DNA of 8,119 nt from Haloferacaceae archaeon (GCA_018609965.1 JAHENP010000321.1:1-8119), one strand, 5' to 3'. Shown: positions 1 to 6,422, numbered from the stretch's first letter. The notes: generated by a model from the sequence alone, not told the origin. Program-made: numbers and translations.

Positions 1-661
1 ACGCCTGTCCGGCCGTGTGTGACGCGTCGGCCGTCGGTCCGCCGTCTGCCTCGTGGTCGGTGTCTGACGCGTCACGACGACCCGTGTCTGACACGCCCGA
101 CTGTTGTCTGTCTGACGCGCGTCTGCCGTCTGTGTCTGACGCCGGCTCCTCGTCGGCGGGTGGCCGCCCACGACGCGTGTCTGACGGCCGCCGCGCGACC
201 CCGTCTGTCGGAGGTGTCGTGTGTTCGACGGCACCGTAGACAGCTTCCGGACCCGGAGCCGTGATCTCGACGACGACAGCCGGATCGCGGCGGCCCCTGG
301 CCGCGGGGCGACGGTCGGCCGCCGGTCCGCGACGACTCCCGGCGGATCGGCCCCGCCGCGCGGCCGCCGATCCACCCTGTCGCGTGGACTCCGGCTGTCG
401 CTCGTCTGCCGGTCGGCGGGTGTCCCCCTGCTCCGTCTCCAACAGCTTCCGGAGTCGTTGTTCGAGCACACGGTCGAGTAGCTCCCCCAACTCGGAGGCC
501 GTCGAACCACCCGTGTCGCCCGTCGCCTGCGGGTCGGGCTCACGCTCCGGTCCGTCGAGATACGCCCGGAGAGCCGCACGCAACACCTCACTCTTCGAGG
601 CGTCGTGAGCCTCCAGCCGCTTGACGAGTTCGTCGTCGGCGCGGAACGTGATCTTGCTCAC
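1..661 (-). CDS. Ribbon-helix-helix (CopG-like) protein with long disordered SDT-repeat tail, 3' end outside window
   Basis: Read on the minus strand from a GTG at 659-661, the frame stays open for 220 codons to the window edge, so the C-terminus is missing. Residues 1-37 (VSKITFRADDELVKRLEAHD, then a second helix ending RAALRAYL) have the beta strand-helix-turn-helix form of a ribbon-helix-helix DNA-binding domain, which normally binds DNA as a dimer through the short N-terminal strand. A second predicted helix (about 55-76, SELGELLDRVLEQRLRKLLE) could support oligomerisation. From about 80 on the protein is low in complexity: an Arg/Ala/Gly-rich stretch (82-125), a short non-repetitive segment (128-150), then Ser-Asp-Thr units at residues 160, 175, 183, 191, 199 and 214. 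The GTG start is chosen because the RHH strand begins directly after it. A DNA-binding or regulatory role is inferred; the target and the C-terminal domain are unknown. Confidence 0.75.
   Translation of the reverse strand, partial: MSKITFRADDELVKRLEAHDASKSEVLRAALRAYLDGPEREPDPQATGDTGGSTASELGELLDRVLEQRLRKLLETEQGDTRRPADERQPESTRQGGSAAARRGRSAGSRRGPAADRRPAARGRRDPAVVVEITAPGPEAVYGAVEHTTPPTDGVARRPSDTRRGRPPADEEPASDTDGRRASDRQQSGVSDTGRRDASDTDHEADGGPTADASHTAGQA
16..185 (-). repeat. Phased in-frame GTCAGACA repeat coding for Ser-Asp-Thr units
   Basis: The plus-strand octamer TGTCTGAC (minus strand GTCAGACA) occurs exactly at 61-68, 85-92, 109-116, 133-140 and 178-185, with a one-mismatch copy (TGTGTGAC) at 16-23. 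The distances are 45, 24, 24, 24 and 45 bases, all multiples of three, so each copy is read in the same frame as Ser-Asp-Thr, Ser-Asp-Arg or Ser-His-Thr within the ribbon-helix-helix protein. The intervening codons differ, so this is an old or selected motif repeat and not a fresh tandem duplication. Confidence 0.8.
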
Positions 662-757
662 GCCGGTTGTCTACGCTGTCCCCCGTCTCAAACGTTTCGA
701 CCCGCCTATCGTTCCCCTGATGCTCGCGGTGCCGTCCGTCTCGACACCAGCTGCCCG

Positions 758-982
758 TCAGATGTACTCCTCGTGCCCACAGGCCTCACACTCGACCCGC
801 TTCCAGGAGATTCCGGTCTCGGTGACGAACTCCCCGTCACCACAGTGGGGACAGGTTGGGTCGAGCGCGTCCAGGTCGGCGTCCGCCGAGAGATACTCGA
901 TCACGAACTGTTGTTGCTCGACGGTCTCGCGCAACGACGCCACTTCCGACTCCAACTCTGTGATCCGGTCGTCGTCTGTCAT
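758..982 (-). CDS. Small coiled-coil / zinc-ribbon protein (74 aa)
   Basis: The N-terminal third (residues 5-31, from DRITELESEVASLRETVEQQ onward) has heptad-like spacing of hydrophobic residues and should form a coiled coil. It is followed by an acidic linker and a C-terminal zinc ribbon with two CxxC knuckles, C44/C47 (CPHC) and C65/C68 (CEAC), ending EEYI. Such small proteins may bind nucleic acid or serve as protein adaptors; the specific job is not known. The ATG at 980-982 is preferred to the upstream start at 1024, because the extension (KKPLARVGGR) is basic and unlike the acidic body. It lies 59 bases downstream of the DUF1028 gene on the same strand and could share its transcript; the next gene downstream, the ribbon-helix-helix gene, starts 96 bases further on. 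Confidence 0.8.
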   Translation of the reverse strand: MTDDDRITELESEVASLRETVEQQQFVIEYLSADADLDALDPTCPHCGDGEFVTETGISWKRVECEACGHEEYI

Positions 983-1041
983 ACGCCCGCCTACACGCGC
1001 GAGTGGCTTCTTTCCTTCGGGCACTTCGACAGGTCGGTGAC

Positions 1042-1845
1042 TCAGCCCTCGTCTGTGTGCTCGCTTCCCTCCTCACTGTCGACTGTGTCCCCTCCGTCGT
1101 TTGCGCGCTCGTCATCTGCGCGCTCGTCGTCTCCGCTCGCTCCGTCGCCTGCGTTCGCTCCGTCGTCTCCGTCGTCGTACCGTTCGAGGATAATCTCCTG
1201 TCCGCGTCGCGCCTCCTCGTACGTCTCGCGCAGATCCGCCACCGGCGTCTCCGTCGCGTCCACCCGCAGGTCCTCGTAGTACGGGTCGATCTCCCGGCTC
1301 TCTGTCCGTTCGACGAGCAACGCCGCCGACTGGACCGGTAGCTCCTCGCGTTTGTCACCACCCTCAGCGTGGCCCGCGGCGAGCGCGTCGATCAGCCGTT
1401 CGGCCAACGGCGCGTCCCCGAACGCCGACGACTCGTACGTCTCTGCGACGGCCTCGATCACGGCCTCCCCGGTCAACAGGTTCCCCGCGACGGTGTAGTT
1501 CTCGCCGCTCGTGTGGCCGTACCACCCCTGACACTCCTCCCCGGAGAAGGTGAACGTGCTCTGACTGTCGACACCGTGGAGTTGGCGCTGTGGGCTGCCG
1601 TCGTCGGCCGCGAGCAACGCCGAGAGCGCGTCCTTGACGGCCAACCCGTCGTCGAGGTAGTCAACCCCTCTCCGTCCCAGCTCGACGTTGACGAGGGACT
1701 GTGTGGCCACTGCGCCGTTCTCTGACGCGAACGGACACAGCGTTCCGACCCCTGGGAGGCGTGTCGTCACCGCGACCCCAAAACGGGTTTGGCGGGCTCC
1801 GTCGTCGTCCGTGTACTGCTCGCGGACGCAGATACTGAACGTCAC
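1042..1845 (-). CDS. DUF1028 family protein (Ntn-hydrolase-like fold), 267 aa
   Basis: The sequence matches the DUF1028 pattern throughout: an N-terminal VTFSI strand, RFGVAVTTRLPGVG (21-34), GAVATQSLVN (44-53), a GVDSQ segment (91-95), GWYGHTSGENYTVAGNLLTG (107-126), and GGDKREELPVQSAALLV (162-178) followed by a YYEDLRVD strand (189-196). Members of the family adopt an N-terminal-nucleophile hydrolase-like fold; no reaction is established. The GTG at 1843-1845 makes Thr the second residue, so removal of the initiator Met would expose Thr as a candidate nucleophile. This start is also supported by a TATA-like box 23-30 bases upstream. A longer frame to 2016 was rejected because it overlaps the divergent gene. 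Residues 223-267 form a haloarchaeal-type acidic tail (DDERADDERANDGGDTVD and similar) beyond the usual family end, probably disordered. Confidence 0.88.
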   Translation of the reverse strand: MTFSICVREQYTDDDGARQTRFGVAVTTRLPGVGTLCPFASENGAVATQSLVNVELGRRGVDYLDDGLAVKDALSALLAADDGSPQRQLHGVDSQSTFTFSGEECQGWYGHTSGENYTVAGNLLTGEAVIEAVAETYESSAFGDAPLAERLIDALAAGHAEGGDKREELPVQSAALLVERTESREIDPYYEDLRVDATETPVADLRETYEEARRGQEIILERYDDGDDGANAGDGASGDDERADDERANDGGDTVDSEEGSEHTDEG

Positions 1846-1866
1846 AGGAGTCGGTCGTGTGGGGGC

Positions 1867-1875
1867 GACTAAAAC
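1867..1875 (-). promoter_or_regulatory. TATA-like box for the DUF1028 gene
   Basis: Minus-strand GTTTTAGTC lies 22-30 bases before the GTG at 1845, the spacing expected for a leaderless haloarchaeal transcript. No Shine-Dalgarno sequence precedes the GTG. Confidence 0.5.
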
Positions 1876-1923
1876 GCCGAGGTGTCGGTGCGTCGTGACG
1901 ACAGCCGCGGATCGAACCAAAGT

Positions 1924-1930
1924 AGTTATA
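1924..1930 (+). promoter_or_regulatory. TATA-like box for the four-TM protein gene
   Basis: AGTTATA sits 26-32 bases before the ATG at 1956 in an AT-richer patch. There is no clear Shine-Dalgarno sequence, which suggests a leaderless transcript. The spacing favours the ATG at 1956 over the TTG two codons upstream. Confidence 0.5.
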
Positions 1931-1955
1931 GCCGACGAAAATACAGAATTTGTGC

Positions 1956-2636
1956 ATGAAAGAGCGGGTCGAAGAGTCAGACGACGACCCGACGGCCAAC
2001 GAAGGAAATGTTCCACGTGGTGACGCTGTCCTCACAGAGCAACGACGAAACCTGAACCGACAAGTTACAACACTCCGACAGATCGACGAAACTGCTGCAC
2101 GAGCAGTTCGAATCGGGGCGATTATCATCGGATTTGTAACCACTGCTGCAACGGCCGTCTCGCAGACGAGCCAATCACCGGTCGGCTCGGCACTGTTTCT
2201 TGTCGGTGTCGGCGTCGTCTTCCTGCTAGCAACGATGGTCCTCGGAGTGCTCACAACAGGTGAGACCGGGTACAAAACGAGATTAACCGATGGAGAGTAC
2301 ATGCGTCTGAGCAAACCGTATCCTCCCGAAGGGTGTGAACGGGCCGCCCTCCGGAAGTACTATCGGAACTGGTCACGGACGACAGCCGACATCCTCAATG
2401 AGAATTCCAGGAGGTTGGCTGGCGTACAGCGTTCCCTCACTCTTGGGGTAGTGTTCGTCGCTGCAAGCGGCTTCGCTCAACTGTACGGCCAACCGCTCGG
2501 AAACCATCTCTGGGCGTGGTTCGACTTGCCGATGGCGGGCACTGTGGCTAGTTTGGGGCCGTCTGCTGTGAGTGTACTCTGTTCAGTGTTGATCGTCGGA
2601 GTCGCAACACTCCTCACCATCCGAGTTGTCCTGTGA
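1956..2636 (+). CDS. Predicted four-helix membrane protein of unknown function (226 aa)
   Basis: I do not recognise a named family. An acidic N-terminus (1-27) is followed by a charged helix (28-48, EQRRNLNRQVTTLRQIDE) that runs straight into TM1 (about 51-68) and TM2 (77-99). A mostly hydrophilic loop of about 60 residues (100-159, with the conserved-looking LSKPYPPEGCERAALRKYYRNWS) leads to TM3 (160-176) and TM4 (203-222). The pattern helix-2TM-soluble loop-2TM is common among small haloarchaeal membrane proteins and superficially resembles the 2TM effectors found in some defence systems, but no sensor or nucleotide cyclase is nearby. Base composition is clearly less GC-rich than in the flanking genes (codons such as ATT, GTA, GCA and ACT are used freely), which suggests recent acquisition. 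It may pair with the next gene, 64 bases downstream, although that gene has its own promoter-like sequence. Confidence 0.82.
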   Translation: MKERVEESDDDPTANEGNVPRGDAVLTEQRRNLNRQVTTLRQIDETAARAVRIGAIIIGFVTTAATAVSQTSQSPVGSALFLVGVGVVFLLATMVLGVLTTGETGYKTRLTDGEYMRLSKPYPPEGCERAALRKYYRNWSRTTADILNENSRRLAGVQRSLTLGVVFVAASGFAQLYGQPLGNHLWAWFDLPMAGTVASLGPSAVSVLCSVLIVGVATLLTIRVVL

Positions 2637-2670
2637 CCAGTACCGAAACCGCTCGTGCTGGTGAACAAGA

Positions 2671-2678
2671 TTGATAAA
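2671..2678 (+). promoter_or_regulatory. TATA-like box for the 97-aa protein gene
   Basis: TTGATAAA ends 22 bases before the ATG at 2701 and begins 30 bases before it, which fits a leaderless start. A second AT run (AATATAA, 2691-2697) lies too close to the ATG to be the TATA box of a leaderless transcript. Confidence 0.45.
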
Positions 2679-2700
2679 CACACAGTTGGTAATATAAGGT

Positions 2701-2994
2701 ATGAGCCTCGGCAGTCACGACCGTGAGTACGTCGACACGTTCGAGAGTGACGAAGTCGGACACGTCGAGGTGTTCGCTGGCGAGGATGGGTACGTTGGCG
2801 AGGCAGTAGACGGGGACAAGCGGTACACGCTGTCGATGAAAACGGGTGAGCACAACACCTTCGTCGCTGATTTGGGCTGTGGAAAGGAGGTGACGCTCCG
2901 CCCTGTGGACGACGGATTCTTCAGGAACACACAGCCCATCCCGCGGTTTATCCGCCGGCTCGCGGGACTGGAGTCACACGCCGACCGCGACTGA
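2701..2994 (+). CDS. Hypothetical acidic protein, beta-rich (97 aa)
   Basis: Family not recognised. The sequence alternates short strand-like segments rich in Val, Tyr and Thr with charged turns (HVEVFAGEDGYVGEAV at 21-36, RYTLSMKTGEHNTFVADLG at 41-59, KEVTLRPVDDGFF at 62-74), which suggests a small beta sheet or barrel. It ends in a basic helix (PRFIRRLAGLES, 81-92). There is one cysteine (C60), so a zinc site is unlikely, and no signal peptide or membrane segment is seen. The coding pattern is acceptable (acidic, GC-rich third positions in part), and a TATA-like box at leaderless spacing supports it as a real gene. It converges tightly with the PIN-ATPase gene: only three bases separate the two stop codons. 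Confidence 0.68.
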   Translation: MSLGSHDREYVDTFESDEVGHVEVFAGEDGYVGEAVDGDKRYTLSMKTGEHNTFVADLGCGKEVTLRPVDDGFFRNTQPIPRFIRRLAGLESHADRD

Positions 2995-2997
2995 CGC

Positions 2998-4872
2998 TCA
3001 GCTCGGCACGACCGTCACGGTCTGTCTGCGGTCGATGGCGTCCTCCAGCTCCTCGGCGATGGCGCTCCCCCGCGAGACTTGGATGTCGCCGCCGCGGCCG
3101 ACCGTCGCGGTGAACAGGTACTCCCCGTCGGCGCGCACCTCGACGGTTTCGCCGACGTGTTCGTCCATCCGGATCACGACGTGGCGGCTGGTGATCTCCG
3201 GCTCCACGGTGGTTCCCTGTGGCTCCGGTGTCGCCCCGCCCGGATCGCCGCCGGTGTCGCTGGGGTCGGCCGTCTGCGCGCTCGGATTCTCCTCGTGGGT
3301 GCGCACATCGATACTGATCCCGAGCCGTTCTTCGATCTCGGAGATCCGGCCGCCACCCTTCCCGATGACGTAGCTGATGTCGTCTTCGTCGACGTAGACG
3401 ACCGCCTCGTCTTGGCCGCGCAGTTCCACCTCCACGTGCCCGCGGGCGACCGACCGGATCTCGCGTTCGATCTCCTGGCGGGCGATCCGGTCGACACCGG
3501 AGTCGCGGCTGTCGCTCTCCTCGTTCAACGGGACGGTGACGACCTGGCGGTTGAACGTGTAGATCTCGTAGGCCGGCCGGTTCGTCTCGAAGTCTACCAC
3601 CTGAATCACCGGACGCGCCAGATCCTCTGCGGTGAGCCCCTCCGGCACCTTCACCTCCGTCTGTACGTCGTAGACGGTGTCGATCTCGCCGGCCTCGATG
3701 AACACGACCGTGTCGACCACCTGCGGGATCATCCCTAACTCGACCCGACCGACGAGCCGTTGGAGCGCGTCGATTGCGCGGGTGGCGTGGGTGACACCGA
3801 CCATCCCGACGCCCGCCAGCCGCATGTCCGCGAACACCTCGAAGTCGTCCGTCTTCCGCACCTCGTCGTAGATCGTGTAGTCCGGCCGGACGAGCAACAA
3901 CGAGTCGGCGGTTTTCGCCATGTCGCCGTTCAGGGCGGTGTACTGGGTCACCTCCTCGGACACATCCAGGTCCCGCGGCTTCTCCATCGTCTTCACCGCG
4001 TAGTCGCTGTCGGTGAGGAACTCCGCGACCGCCTGTGCGAACGTCGACTTCCCCGCGCCGGGCGAGCCGGAGATCAACACGCCGCGTTGGCGTTCCTCCA
4101 TCCGGTCACGGAGCTCGTCGGCGTACTCGTAGTCGTCCAACTCCGTCTGGACGATCGGCCGGACGGCCGTGATCTCGATCCCGTCCGCGAACGGGGGTTG
4201 TGCGACGGCGATCCGGTAGTCCTCGTACTGGACGATCTGCATCCCCGGCTCCGACAGTTCGAGAAAGCCGTCCGTCGACGTGCGGGCCGTCTCCACCACG
4301 TCGTCGGCCCACTCGGACATCTGTGTTTCTGCCGTCGGCGCGTCACCGATCTGCTGGTAGTGCATGTCGCCGATGGCGCCACGCTTGGCCTTCGGGACGG
4401 TGCCGGTCTTCAGGTGGACGGACATCGTCTGCTCGTCGAAGAACTGCTCGATCGACAGCCCGTCGTCCGTCACCGTCCGGTCGACCGCCTCGACGTGTTC
4501 GACCGGGACACCGGTCGCCTCTGCCGTCTCCGCCTGGACGTAGTCTGCCGTCAGTAGCGTGGCGTCGTGTTCGACCGCCACCTCCCGGATGAGCCCGTCG
4601 ACGGCGCCCTCGTCTGCGCCGTCCACCCGGTGGTCGGTGGGGCGGTCGCCGACGAACACCGCCTCCACGGCGCCCTCGTCGTCGAGCCGCGCGAGCTCCT
4701 GGAGTTCGCCGAGCCCGTCCCAGCCGGTCTGGCGTCCGTCGTTGGCCTGTGCTTCCAGTTCCGCGACGACCGCCTCCGGCACGTACACTGTCGTCTCCGT
4801 GTACGTTCCGTCGGCGACCCGTTCGGACACCCGGCCGTCGACGACCGCGCTCGTGTCCGGAACGACGTTCAT
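2998..4872 (-). CDS. PIN domain-ATPase-KH protein (PINA / COG1855 type), 624 aa
   Basis: Domains in order: a PIN nuclease-like domain (1-125) with candidate metal-binding acids D6 (VPDTSAVVDG), E38, D92 and D110 (LLTADYVQ); a secretion-ATPase (PilT/VirB11-like) core with Walker A GSPGAGKST at 269-277 and a Walker B-like YTIYDEVRK at 332-340 (D336, E337), followed by GVTHATRAIDALQRLVGR (359-376); a KH RNA/DNA-binding domain with the GKGG loop at 504-507; a Pro/Gly/Thr-rich linker (528-556); and a C-terminal beta domain (561-624). The archaeal homologue PINA of Sulfolobus islandicus is reported as a hexameric ATPase that promotes Holliday-junction branch migration and works with junction-processing enzymes, so a role in recombination or repair is likely by homology. 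The ATG at 4870-4872 fits because the PIN strand begins there and a TATA-like box lies 24-30 bases upstream; an in-frame start at 4929 would include that box and adds a basic, non-family extension. Confidence 0.93.
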   Translation of the reverse strand: MNVVPDTSAVVDGRVSERVADGTYTETTVYVPEAVVAELEAQANDGRQTGWDGLGELQELARLDDEGAVEAVFVGDRPTDHRVDGADEGAVDGLIREVAVEHDATLLTADYVQAETAEATGVPVEHVEAVDRTVTDDGLSIEQFFDEQTMSVHLKTGTVPKAKRGAIGDMHYQQIGDAPTAETQMSEWADDVVETARTSTDGFLELSEPGMQIVQYEDYRIAVAQPPFADGIEITAVRPIVQTELDDYEYADELRDRMEERQRGVLISGSPGAGKSTFAQAVAEFLTDSDYAVKTMEKPRDLDVSEEVTQYTALNGDMAKTADSLLLVRPDYTIYDEVRKTDDFEVFADMRLAGVGMVGVTHATRAIDALQRLVGRVELGMIPQVVDTVVFIEAGEIDTVYDVQTEVKVPEGLTAEDLARPVIQVVDFETNRPAYEIYTFNRQVVTVPLNEESDSRDSGVDRIARQEIEREIRSVARGHVEVELRGQDEAVVYVDEDDISYVIGKGGGRISEIEERLGISIDVRTHEENPSAQTADPSDTGGDPGGATPEPQGTTVEPEITSRHVVIRMDEHVGETVEVRADGEYLFTATVGRGGDIQVSRGSAIAEELEDAIDRRQTVTVVPS

Positions 4873-4895
4873 AGCTACGTTCGGCGCGGCAGACG

Positions 4896-4902
4896 GATAA
4901 AC
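4896..4902 (-). promoter_or_regulatory. TATA-like box for the PIN-ATPase gene
   Basis: Minus-strand GTTTATC lies 24-30 bases upstream of the ATG at 4872, a typical haloarchaeal TATA box for a leaderless mRNA. It settles the start choice against the longer frame. Confidence 0.6.
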
Positions 4903-4965
4903 GTGTACACTGCGCGACCGACGGTGCAACTGACAGACGAGTGGGTCTCCCCCGGGACACCCACA

Positions 4966-4975
4966 GGTTCATACC
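4966..4975 (+). promoter_or_regulatory. Weak TATA-like box for the KDPG aldolase gene
   Basis: GGTTCATACC, 23-32 bases before the ATG at 4998, is the only AT-containing patch at leaderless distance. It is a poor match, so this is tentative. The divergent PIN-ATPase promoter lies about 70 bases to the left. Confidence 0.3.
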
Positions 4976-4997
4976 GCCGCCAACGGTTCACTCGCAC

Positions 4998-5642
4998 ATG
5001 AGTCAGGAGACGTTCGAGACGATCCGGGAGAGCGGCGTCGTCGCAGTGTTGCGTGGTGTCGACGAGGGTGACCCGGTCGCCGTCGCGGAGGCGTTGCTCG
5101 CCGGTGGGGTCGAGGTAATCGAGGTGACCGCAGACAACGCCGACGCGCCGGGGACGATCCGCCGACTCCAGTCTGCGGTCGGCGACGAGGCGACCGTCGG
5201 CGCGGGGACGGTGATCGACGGGGAGACGGCACAGTCGGTGATCGCTGCCGGCGCAGAGTTCGTCGTCTCGCCGTCGAGTCACACCGACGTGATCGCGACC
5301 TGCAATCGTCACGGGACACTGGTCGCGCCGGGGATCATGACCCCAACAGAGGCCGCCGAGGCGTACGAACAGGGCGCTGATCTGGTGAAAGTGTTCCCCG
5401 CGAAGACGGTCGGGCCAGAGCACATCGGCGCACTGCAGGGCCCGCTCTCCCAGATTCCGTTACTCCCCACCGGCGGTGTCGACCCGGACAACGCCGCCGC
5501 GTTTCTGGAGGCGGGTGCGGTCGCGGTCGGTGCCGGATCTGCGCTCGTTCCCGGCGACGCCGTCAGGAACGAGGACTACGAGGAGATCACTCGCCGCGCC
5601 GAGCGGTTCCGCGCGGTCGTCGAGGAGACGCGGGAGGCGTAG
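4998..5642 (+). CDS. eda: 2-keto-3-deoxy-6-phosphogluconate (KDPG/KHG) aldolase, 214 aa
   Basis: This class I aldolase cleaves KDPG to pyruvate and glyceraldehyde 3-phosphate, the last step specific to the semi-phosphorylative Entner-Doudoroff pathway by which haloarchaea use glucose. Visible motifs: VVAVLRG (14-20), the catalytic-base region IEVTADN with E42, VGAGTV (67-72), FVVSPSSHTDV (88-98), VAPGIMTPTEA (109-119), the Schiff-base lysine K131 in LVKVFPAK, and the phosphate-binding LPTGGV (156-161) and AVGAGSALV (176-184) loops. The length fits the trimeric bacterial Eda family. The ATG at 4998 is used because homology begins there; an in-frame extension back to 4941 has no family match. 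The Arg found four residues after the catalytic Glu in E. coli Eda is replaced here by Asp (D46), so the exact substrate (KDPG, KDPGal or a related 2-keto-3-deoxy acid) is not settled by sequence. Riboflavin synthase follows after 69 bases. Confidence 0.93.
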   Translation: MSQETFETIRESGVVAVLRGVDEGDPVAVAEALLAGGVEVIEVTADNADAPGTIRRLQSAVGDEATVGAGTVIDGETAQSVIAAGAEFVVSPSSHTDVIATCNRHGTLVAPGIMTPTEAAEAYEQGADLVKVFPAKTVGPEHIGALQGPLSQIPLLPTGGVDPDNAAAFLEAGAVAVGAGSALVPGDAVRNEDYEEITRRAERFRAVVEETREA

Positions 5643-5711
5643 TCCTCCCCCGCGGCCGTTCCCGCATCACGAGAACGATACGCTTTCCAGAACTGAACCC
5701 CTAGTTCGTGT

Positions 5712-6422
5712 GTGTTCACCGGAATCGTGGAGACGACGGGCGAAGTGACCGCACGCGAGGCGACCAGCGAGGGGCTCCGACTGCGGGTCGCGAGCGAGGG
5801 GCTCGACGACCTCCACCACGGCCAGTCGATCGCAGTCAGCGGCGTCTGTCTCACCGTCGAGTCGTTCGGCAGCGGCGACGGCCGGCCGGACGACGCAGAC
5901 GACGGACGGAGCAGAGCGGCAGACGACACCCCCGCGACGGACGGGGGCGCCGTCGTGGCGGAGACAGACGCGGAGACGGGCAGTTGGTTCGAGGTGTTTC
6001 TGGCCGCGGAGACGGTCGCGAAGACGTATCTCGACGACCTTCAGGTCGGGGACCTGGTTAACGTCGAGCGAGCGTTGCCCGCAGACGGTCGGTTCGACGG
6101 CCACCTCGTACAGGGCCACGTCGACGGCACCGCCACGATCCGGTCGATCGAACAGGTCGGGGAAGACTGGCGGTTCGGCTTCGATCTCCCCGAGCGGTTC
6201 GACGACTACGTCGTCCCGAAGGGGTCGATCGCGCTCGACGGCATCTCGCTGACGGTCGCGGAGCGTGACGAGAACGGGTTCGAGGTCGCTATCGTCCCGA
6301 CGACCTACGAGGTGACGACCCTGTCGGAGAAGTCCGTCGGCGACCCCGTCCATCTGGAGGTGGACGTGGTCGCGAAGTACGTCGAGTCGATGGTGTCGGG
6401 GTACACCGAGGGGTTGGACTGA
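5712..6422 (+). CDS. ribE: Riboflavin synthase, bacterial (alpha-subunit) type, 236 aa
   Basis: This enzyme dismutates two 6,7-dimethyl-8-ribityllumazine molecules to riboflavin and a pyrimidinedione, the last step of vitamin B2 synthesis, in the cytosol. The GTG at 5712 gives the hallmark start MFTGIVE. Two lumazine-binding repeats are visible: the first (1 to about 125) with SGVCLTV at 43-49, the second (about 126-225) with GHLVQGHVDG at 130-139, DGISLTV at 176-182 and PTTYEVTTL at 196-204. The protein is longer than the usual 200-220 residues because of an acidic Gly/Asp/Ala-rich insert at about 53-90 in the first repeat, likely a surface loop. Haloarchaea use this bacterial-type enzyme, unlike methanogens, whose riboflavin synthase is a lumazine-synthase paralogue. 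No other rib gene is in the window. The promoter is weak (GATACGCTTT, 5677-5686, is the only candidate), and co-transcription with the aldolase is possible. Confidence 0.95.
   Translation: MFTGIVETTGEVTAREATSEGLRLRVASEGLDDLHHGQSIAVSGVCLTVESFGSGDGRPDDADDGRSRAADDTPATDGGAVVAETDAETGSWFEVFLAAETVAKTYLDDLQVGDLVNVERALPADGRFDGHLVQGHVDGTATIRSIEQVGEDWRFGFDLPERFDDYVVPKGSIALDGISLTVAERDENGFEVAIVPTTYEVTTLSEKSVGDPVHLEVDVVAKYVESMVSGYTEGLD

Noticed and set aside
1..260. CRISPR or tandem-repeat array suggested by repeated TGTCTGAC
   Set aside because: The units are only eight bases, the spacers are 16 or 37 bases, and everything lies in one open coding frame, so it is a protein-level repeat.
690..697. AAACGTTT palindrome upstream of the ribbon-helix-helix gene as an autoregulatory operator
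   Set aside because: It is only eight bases, the flanks do not extend the symmetry, and there is no second copy nearby. It may simply be part of the promoter.
605..1279. Long plus-strand open frame opposite the zinc-ribbon and DUF1028 genes
   Set aside because: It encodes a Ser/Arg/Pro-rich product with no domain and is antisense to two supported genes. Long open antisense frames are typical of high-GC haloarchaeal DNA.
1846..2016. N-terminal extension of the DUF1028 gene to an upstream ATG at 2016
   Set aside because: The extra 57 residues do not match the family, contain the gene's own TATA-like box and overlap the divergent membrane-protein gene. The family start falls exactly at the GTG at 1845.
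3079..4557. Two long plus-strand open frames (3079-3738 and 3760-4557) opposite the PIN-ATPase gene
   Set aside because: They mirror the codon bias of the real gene on the other strand and give Arg/His/Asp-rich products without recognisable motifs.
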